A stretch of DNA of 64,000 bases from Valencia hispanica (taxonomy: Eukaryota; Chordata; Actinopteri; Cyprinodontiformes; Valenciidae), in the NCBI GenBank assembly GCA_963556495.2, contig OY747712.1:15845235-15909234 (forward strand), read 5' to 3'. A program made the position numbers and the translations under genes. The notes beneath the pieces were generated by a model. That model was given only the letters and a program-made list of their open reading frames with translations, made no database searches and was not told where the DNA came from. Of this stretch, positions 57,359 through 64,000 are shown one piece after another. Numbering within the stretch: the first letter of the stretch is position 1; every line of letters starts with the position of its first letter.

Positions 57359-58854
57359 AACTCAGCCAAAAAAAAACGCCCTCTGACTTTTAACTGTTTT
57401 TACTTTCAGTAAACTTAATGTGTGTAAATATTTGTATGAACACTAAAAGAGTCAACACCATAAGACATAAACTAAAAATGTTTCACAGACATGTGACTAA
57501 CAGAAATAGAATAATGTGTCCTTGAATGAAGGGAGGCTCAAAATCAAAAGTACCAGTAAGTATCTGGTGTGGTCACCAGCTGCTTGAAGTACTGCAGTGC
57601 ATCTCCTCCTCATGGACTGGACCAGATTTGTCAGTTCTTGCTGTGAGATGTTACCCCACTCTTCCACCAAGGCACTTGCAAGTTCCTGGACATTTGTGGG
57701 GGGAATGGCCCCAGCCCTCACCCTGCGATCCAACAGGTCCCAGACGTGCTCAATGGGATTGAGATCCGGGCTCTTCGCTGGCCATGGCAGAACACTGACA
57801 TTGCTGTCATGCAGAAACTCACGCACAGAACGAGCAGTATGGCTGGTGGCATTGTCCTGCTGGAGGATCATGTCCGGATGAGCATGCATAAAGGGTACCA
57901 CATGAGGGAGGAGGATGTCTTCCCTGTACCGCAAGGCATTGAGATTGGCTGCAATGACAACAAGCTCAGTCCGATAGTGATGTGATATACCGCCCCAGAC
58001 CATGACGGACCCCCCACCTCCAAATCAATCCCGCTCCAGGGTACAGGCCTCGGTGTAACGCTCATTCCTTCAACGATAAACACGAATCCGTCCATCACCC
58101 CTGGTGAGACAAAACCGTGACTCATCAGTGAAGAGCACTTTTTGCCACTCCTGTCTGGTCCAGCGAAGGTGGGTTTGTCCCCATAGGCGGCGTTGTTGCT
58201 GGTGATGTCTGGTAAGGACCTGCCTTACAACAGGCCTATAAGCCCTCAGTCCAGCCTCTCTCAGCCTATTGCGGACAGTCTGAGCACTGATGGAGGGATT
58301 GTGTGTTCCTGGTGTGACTCGGGCAGTTGTTATGGCCATCCTGTACCTGTCACGCAGGTGTGATATTTGGATGTACCGATCCTGTGCAGGTGTTGTTACA
58401 TGTGGTCTTCCACTGCGAGGATGATCAGCTGTGCTTCCTGTCTCCCTGTAGCGCTGTCTTAGGCGTCTCACAGTGCGGACATGGCAATTTATTGCCCTAG
58501 CCACATCAGCAGTCCACATGCCTCCCTTAAGCATGCCTAATGCACGTTCACGCAGATGAGCATGGACCCTGGGCATCTTTCTTCGGGTGTTTTTCACAGT
58601 CGGTAGACAAGTCTCTTTAGTGTCCTGCGTTTTTAGAACTGTGACCTTAAATGCCTATTTTCTGTAAGCTGTTAAGGTCTTAACGACCATTCCACAGGTG
58701 CATGTTAATTAATTGATTATGGTTAATTGAACATGCATGGAAAACATTGTTTAAACCCTTTACAATGAAGATCTGTAAAGTTATTTGGATTTTTACAACG
58801 TTATTGTTGAAATACACAGTCCTGAAAAAGGGACGTTTCTTTTTTTGCTGAGTT
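57359..58854 (-). mobile_element. Tc1-like element, family b, copy D (full length)
   Basis: Termini AACTCAGCCAAAAAAAAACG (57359) and CGTTTCTTTTTTTGCTGAGTT (here split: CGTTTC and TTTTTTTGCTGAGTT, ending 58854) are flanked by TA on both sides (57357-57358, 58855-58856). Length is 1496 bp, normal for the family. It is a different family from copies A-C, with no terminal similarity. It is the best preserved transposon in the window. Confidence 0.93.
57497..58597 (-). pseudogene. Tc1-like transposase, copy D, two stops
   Basis: One frame covers the whole protein. N-terminal: MLKGGMWTADVARAINCHV helix-turn-helix, then SGRPHV where the AT-hook-like GRPR is usual. Catalytic core: LFTDESRF (first Asp), ILQQDNATSHTA (second Asp), SPDLNPIEHVWD (Glu). 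Only two stops break it, both TGA where the family has Arg CGA, between about 58004 and 58069. No frameshift is seen. The frame runs on past the usual HTRY end to a stop at 57497. All three catalytic residues are kept. Confidence 0.9.
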
Positions 58855-59508
58855 TACATATATATATATATATATATATTATATGCGTCTGTTCCATGTT
58901 CCATTGCCTGCAGAAATGCAAGGGGATATTTTCCCCGGTGACTGGCAGAAGACATTGCATTGCATTGATTACTGTGTTTACAGTATAGTGTTTTTTTCCC
59001 CTTTATTTGAATTCGTGTTGCTGCAATGTAGGCCTATTTGCTTTTTTGGTTGTTTGAAAATGTGCCTTCTGAATGAAGAGTGAAAATCAAAGACTGCAGT
59101 GCAGAAGTAGACTAGTGTTTTCCCCCTGATCTGAAAGTGTATGCATATGATGCAAGTATGTGTCATTTTTTCAACAGAGTTAAATTTTGACAAAGAAATG
59201 GTAGGTTTTGATAGAAGAGTTTAAATTTTACACAGATGTGAATGGTATATTTCCAAGTGTTATGTCATGTTTACTTCTGTGTAGAGTTTTGGCACAGTGA
59301 GCGAATTTTTGCAAAATGTGTTCAAGCAACGGGCAAACTGTAATCTACAGTTGCAAGTCAATTTAGCCAGTGTCATGGGTAATTTCAGCAACTGAATGAC
59401 TGGTGGTCAAATGTACGCACTCAAAATATACTATATTTAAACTAAATATGACACTATAACATTTCCCTAATATTGAGTTGATTTTAAAAATTATTTGTGT
59501 GCAAAAAT
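58855..59508. other. Unassigned stretch with (TA)n at its left edge
   Basis: (TA)n at 58857-58880. The sequence at 58912-58990 could contain a decayed continuation of the transposase-like gene (a TTTTCCCCGG ... GGCAGAAGACATTGCATTG block), but this is weak. Confidence 0.35.
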
Positions 59509-59612
<104 letters not shown>

Positions 59613-60386
59613 TAGGGCTGTCAAATTTAATGCATTAATGCAGGTCGATTAATTTGTGGAATTAATGCCATTAATTTTTTTAACGCAATTAACGCATGCA
59701 CAGAATGACCTGCCCTGTTAACCCCACAATTAAACCTGCGCTGCTTTCAGTGCTCGCTTGTCACGTAAACAGCATGACAACTGTTTGATAACTGCGAATA
59801 ATAACAGCGGGAACCAGGGAGTAATGTAAAGGTTCGGTGTTGATAAACAATCCCTCTATTAGTCAGAAAATCTCAATTAAAAAACACTTAATTCCTCCCA
59901 GAGAGAAACTAAGTGTTGTTATAGCTCATATTATTTAATTTTTCAAGGAGCTATTGTAGATCCTGATGGCTGTAGGCAGGAATGATCTCCTGTAGCAGTC
60001 TTTGTCGCAGCAAAACTGAAGAAGCCTCTGACCGAAGACACCGTTTTTGTAGGATAGTCCCATGAAGAGAATGGTCAGGGTTGTCCAAAATTTTATAAGA
60101 AACTGTCAGCTTCACATTCAGAAAATGTTAACCAGTTTGTTTGCCTTAGCAACTGGCTAAAATATAAATAGGTAAAAAGATCCACGTGTAAATGTGATTG
60201 TGGAATTCAAAACAAAAGTTCCATGCATCTCTCTTGTATTTCCTTAAAAAAAAGAGCAACAGCTTCCGATTTCGTCCTTTATTTACACCAAAAATTGTAC
60301 TTTTTCTGTCATATTTGGGAATGTTAATCGTGATTTACAGCTACCCTGTGATTAATTAGATTAAAGTTTTTAATCGTTTGACAGCC

Positions 60387-60389
<3 letters not shown>
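59613..60389. mobile_element. hAT-type MITE inserted into (TA)n
   Basis: Termini TAGGGCTGTCAAA and TTTGACAGCCCTA form a 12-13 bp terminal inverted repeat; sub-terminal TTAATGCATTAATGCAGG and TTAACGCAATTAACGCATG are typical. Both flanks are TA repeat, so an 8 bp target duplication cannot be demonstrated. The interior carries a LINE fragment. Length is 777 bp. Confidence 0.85.
59945..60120 (-). pseudogene. LINE C-terminal fragment inside the hAT MITE, minus strand
   Basis: The reverse complement reads GACAACCCTGACCATTCTCT, GTCAGAGGCTTCTTCAGTTT, and CTACAGGAGATCATTCCTGC, which matches 3760-3895 of the plus-strand LINE (DNPEHPL, RRLLQF, RYRKSFLPTA). A short insertion or change near 60035-60050 breaks the frame. 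Confidence 0.85.

Positions 60390-60421
<32 letters not shown>
60390..60421. repeat. (TA)n microsatellite, right part
   Basis: About 16 TA units, the continuation of the tract split by the hAT MITE. Confidence 0.9.
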
Positions 60422-60426
<5 letters not shown>

Positions 60427-60582
60427 AAAAACATATGTTTTTCTCCACAACATCTGCCTCAGTGCTGGTGACATTGTAGTCCCTGTGGATGAGCTTGAAG
60501 ACAATGTAGCAGAGGATGAGGCTGGTTTAGAGAAGTCAGCGGTGCTCTCTGGCGGGACAAACTGTCTTCTGAACACATCTTA

Positions 60583-61122
60583 GTGATGTGGCAGCCATCG
60601 CTTGAGTCAGCCCAGGACGACGCAGTGGACAGTATGAAGAAGCTACCCAAAGCCCTCTCTGCAGACCAACCTGAACGATGTGCCCCTCATCAACCAGAAA
60701 AGACCAACCAGAGGTCTGAGCTGAAGTACTCCATCCACATCTCTGATCTGGAGAACTCCATCCACATCTCTGATCTGGAGAACTCCATCCACATCTCTGA
60801 TCTGGAGAACTCCATCCACATCTCTGATCTGGAGAACTCCTTCCCCATCTCTGATCTGGAGGACTCCATCCCCATCTCTGATCTGGAGGACTCCATCCAC
60901 ATCTCTGATCTGGTGAACTCCATCCACATCTCTGATCTGGAGAACTCCATCCACATCTCTGATCTTGAGAACTCCATCCACATCTCTGATCTTGAGAACT
61001 CCATCCACATCTCTGATCTTGAGAACTCCATCCACATCTCTGATCTTGAGAACTCCATCCACATCTCTGATCTTTATTCAGAGGATCCAGGAAAACTGCC
61101 TGTTTATTCTAATAAAGCTTAA
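60583..61122 (+). other. Open frame across arm and minisatellite (doubtful gene)
   Basis: A 179-codon frame runs from the left arm (QDDAVDSMKKLPKALSADQ) through 13 nine-residue repeats of the form ENSIHISDL to YSEDPGKLPVYSNKA. A 27 bp unit is a multiple of three, so any frame free of stops in one unit stays open; the minus strand is open in two frames for the same reason. The acidic arm sequence and its copy in the right arm suggest a once-coding origin, but no family is recognised. I do not call this a gene. Confidence 0.3.
60724..61074 (+). repeat. 27 bp minisatellite, 13 units
   Basis: Unit core is AACTCCATCCACATCTCTGA followed by TCTGGAG. Units 5 to 8 carry the most changes (TTCCCC, CCCCATC, GTGAAC). 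Units 10-13 share a CTTGAG variant in place of CTGGAG, showing a local expansion of one variant at the right end. Confidence 0.95.
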
Positions 61123-61534
61123 AGAACGGTCCAGGAAGAGGTCGTTCATGTTAATCCTGCAAGAAAAACTATAAATAACTACACAATAATTTACCCTAGT
61201 GCCAATTTTTGTGATTTCTTTTTTAATAGTAATTATAAATTGTTCAAAGTAAGCCTTGTTCATATCCTTAAAAATACTTTAATAATAATGTAAGTGCTAA
61301 TAAAATGACTTGATGATATTTACTATTCAGATTGGTCTGCAGAGAGGGCTTAGGGTAGCTTCTTCACACAGTCCACTGCGTCATCCTGGGCTGGGTCAGT
61401 CGACGGCTGCCATATCACTAGACGTGTTCAGAAGACAGCTTGTCCCACCAGAGAGCACCACTGATTTCTCCAAACCGGCCTCATCTTTTGTGACAATATC
61501 TTCAAGCTCATGCCCAGAGACCACAATGTCACCG

Positions 61535-62099
61535 TAAATAGGTCAAGTTTACCGTCATGACAACTCTGAGGGGGGTTATTTTTTTATAACTCATCCATTT
61601 AAATGTAATTTAGTCAATAATAAGGGGTATGTCCTTTTTATTGGCAGGTCTTATATGAGCTGTCAGCGCTAGCAGTGGTGGCTAGAGACTTGCTCGTCCC
61701 TGCTTGCTCCAGGAAAGGCCTTCAGCCTCGGGCCTCACGTTAACAGTCTAGGCTATTTTGTTTCTCTGAACTTGACCATCAGTTGCGTCTGCAATGTTTA
61801 TTTGTGTTAATCGTGCACTTATTGGACAAAGATGGCTTGCTGTGGTATTGATTGCACTAACAGACTGTCCAAGAAGTCTCTGCTACATTTTTTTTTGATA
61901 AGTCAAATTATATTTCTGCTGTGCATTTAAGATAACGCTGCTTGGTCAAACATGGGTTGAAATTATCACATTTCTACTTTACTTTATATATTTACTTTAC
62001 ATATTGGTTATTAAAACTTGTTTTAGTTAAAATTCAGTTTTAGTGAAAGCTAGGGACAAACAAGGCTTCATGCTTTTTGACAAAATTATTGAATCTGCC
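61535..62099. other. Unassigned stretch
   Basis: No coding region. GTCAGCGCTAGCAGTGGTGG at 61660 may belong to the repeat that follows. Confidence 0.4.
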
Positions 62100-62432
62100 T
62101 AGAAGGCTTAGGGGTAGCGCAGTCGCTTAACTGCAGTTTTCTGGCTAAAAACCCAGCTAACCTCCATTAGCTTCAGTTAGCTGCGGGTTAGCTCAGTTAC
62201 AGTTAGTTCATAGCTACATCAGCTCAGAGTGTCAATCATTCACCTCCACCCTCATAGCCCCACTCTCAGCTCCACCTCTTTGCCCATTTTTTTTATTTTC
62301 CGGACGTGATGAGACATGTGACACTGCCAAGATGGCGGTGGTGGGAATTCGTGGACTTCAATTAATGTCTTCAGAAACTGACGGTTGACGTCACAGAGCC
62401 TCCGTCCATTTTATATATACAGTCTATGCATA
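62100..62432. repeat. Dispersed repeat ending TATATACAGTCTATG
   Basis: Contains repeated GTTAGCT words (62150-62210), CCAAGATGGCGGTGG, TGACGTCACAGAGCCTCCG and TCCATTTTATATATACAGTC followed by TATGC. This tail is shared by many fish interspersed repeats. The family and left boundary are uncertain. Confidence 0.55.
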
Positions 62433-64000
62433 ATTCACCGCCATGCTTAAGATTGTTGTGAGGATTGTTGGAGTACCATTAGTGTGTCTGATTGATTTGT
62501 TTTGACTTTGTTATAAAAATATGACTTAAATAAGTAAGAGTAAAAATGTTAAAAAGTTGTGAAATATATTTACTGTGAAACATTTATTTTGGTTGAGTTT
62601 AAAAACATTGTTTAAATAATTAACTGTTAAAAAGGCAATATAGAAATGTCAGTTTGACAGCAAGCAATGCTACCATGTTCACTATGTTATTTGTTAACGC
62701 AGAAAGGCAAGAACCTAAGGAGGCGATGTAGAACATGCTTGAAGCCTCTTTATTTAGCACTTGCCATTAGTTTTGACACCCTTTTATTTTTTTATGTTAA
62801 CACTCAATACAGACGAGTGAATGGAGGAACAGTGATCCTGTTCTCCTGTCGTCATTTTCCCTGTATTATCTCCTTTTTAAGGGGTAACATACAGGCTGCT
62901 CACAGTGAATGAGAATGAGAACAATTTACATATAGTTCCAATATTTTTAACAATCTTTATCATATTTTTTCATTCTGTTTGCTTTGCATCACAGCTCAAA
63001 CAAAAGGCTGCACGTACAAATCATTACTTAAATGTGTCAGAACTGACTCCATCCTTTCTCAGTATATTTCCCCATTAGTATACACATGGGGTCTCCTTTT
63101 GCATTCAGACCTTAAAGATCATCTAATGAAAGATGGGTTATCTTTTATACAACAATTTTAATCATGTATTCTTCTACTGAAAAATTCAGTTCCTGACAGA
63201 TTTACAAAGGTTCCCTGTTGGTTCGTTGACTTCTGTGTGGGAGACAGATGTGACAAAGGCTCCCTGATGTTTTAGTCGTGACATATTTGGATTGCAAGCC
63301 ATGTTAAGATGAACTCCGAGTTAAAACAAATGTTTGCAGCCTGACTCAATAGCTAGGTCAGGAACTCAGATGATAAGTTTTGTGGTCTGTAAGAAAGTAA
63401 TTCTTACACAATAAAAAATTTTTAGCGATTGAACAGCAGAGTTTAACAATTAAAGACAGATATTTTCTTTTTTACCTCTATGGGAAAAAATGATCATGTG
63501 CATTTTGTCTTCAAAAAGTAGCTATACAATGAAAAGTTATTGGTGCAAGATCTAGCAAGAGAAAACTCAAGCAGGTGTGTTCACTTCCGTTCAACAAACA
63601 ACACCAAAATATCACCAATGTCATCATTAAATTGACACTACAGGTTAATGTTACTAACTAAACAAAAGATAAATGCCAACTTACCTTAAATAATTGTATT
63701 TCTTTTGGCATGTGTGTAGCAACCTTCTTGGGCTGAATTGGGTTGAATCAGAATTTCCTCCAGCTGCAATGACAAATCTTGCTCACAACTAGCAACATGC
63801 CTGTGAGCTGTTAGCAATGCATTTTCTCATCTTGATGGCTGCTTCCATGATACAAACACCCAAAGAATAAAGCACCTTCCTTAACAGGTCAGCTTGTACT
63901 ACACCCTTACATTGGTTCAACTTGATTTTCACCTCTAGCCATGCCTACTGAAAATCTATCAAAATCCAGGAAATCTTTTCAGACAGGGAGCGGGGCAAAA
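62433..64000. other. Unassigned AT-rich stretch to window end
   Basis: No repeat, RNA or conserved coding region recognised. The 81-codon frame at 62667-62912 has no motif beyond a hydrophobic run. Confidence 0.4.

Larger units (their letters stand above)
60468..61534. repeat. Inverted arms of about 200 bp flanking a minisatellite
   Basis: Left arm 60468-60667 and right arm 61333-61534 are reverse complements with roughly 85 percent identity. Shared words in right-arm orientation are GGTCTGCAGAGAGGGCTT, GTAGCTTCTTCACA or CATA, GTCCACTGCGTC, GTGTTCAGAAGACAG and CAGAGAGCACC. Both arms keep a readable frame on one strand, e.g. DEAGLEKS(A/V)VLSGGT and ELED before it. The source protein is unknown. 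Confidence 0.85.

Noticed and set aside
60643..61064. Minus-strand frames of 124 and 139 codons with repeated peptides
   Set aside because: They are readings of the 27 bp minisatellite, which stays open in any stop-free frame.
60724..61074. CRISPR array
   Set aside because: Units are contiguous 27 bp tandem repeats without unique spacers, in a eukaryotic genome.

Overview
This window looks like repeat-dense, non-genic DNA from a teleost (ray-finned fish) genome. The evidence is the repeat content: several Tc1/mariner families typical of fish, L2-like, CR1/Rex-type and L1 LINE remnants, tRNA-derived SINEs, hAT and TTAA-target MITEs, and long (TA)n, (CA)n and (CCT)n microsatellites. No intact conserved host protein gene is visible. 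The species cannot be named from the sequence. All family assignments were made by eye from motifs and remembered repeat structure, not from a database search.

Layout. 0-10 kb: a tRNA-derived SINE, a 5'-truncated LINE with two in-frame stops (1985-3986), a TTAA-type hairpin element (4380-5171), and a possible two-exon zinc-finger gene fragment (5467-6335). 11-16.6 kb: a nested stack in which an element with about 250 bp terminal inverted repeats was entered by a hAT element (8 bp target duplication GTTTTGGG) that carries a 5'-truncated L2-like LINE. 18.6-22.4 kb: a reverse-strand LINE remnant and a 2.3 kb TTAA-flanked element built around a palindrome of about 480 bp arms. 24.8-28.4 kb: the end of an L1-clade ORF2 followed by 2.9 kb of G-rich non-coding 3' sequence. 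28.6-30 kb: a broken THAP-domain remnant and a probable solo LTR. 31.5-32.5 kb: Tc1, LINE and SINE remnants on the minus strand. 35.6-39.7 kb: two nearly identical arms of about 610 bp in inverted orientation, enclosing a decayed Tc1 element that holds a SINE. 40.7-54.2 kb: three copies of one Tc1 family (A partly truncated, B internally deleted, C full length but decayed). 49.2 kb: a hAT MITE with an 8 bp target duplication. 54.9 kb: a piggyBac-type MITE. 56.5-58.9 kb: a broken transposase-like gene with apparent introns, abutting a full-length Tc1 of a second family. 59.5-61.6 kb: a hAT MITE inside a (TA)n tract, then a 13-copy 27 bp minisatellite between inverted arms.

No genes here form a pathway. 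The coding content is mobile-element reverse transcriptases and transposases, nearly all carrying stops, frameshifts or deletions. Several stops are CGA-to-TGA changes, as expected from decay of methylated CpG. The leads most worth checking are the 610 bp inverted repeat, the minisatellite flanked by inverted arms, the intron-containing transposase-like gene, the phase-matched zinc-finger exons, and a 20-odd bp deletion shared by two Tc1 copies. I did not find convincing evidence of a new functional system.
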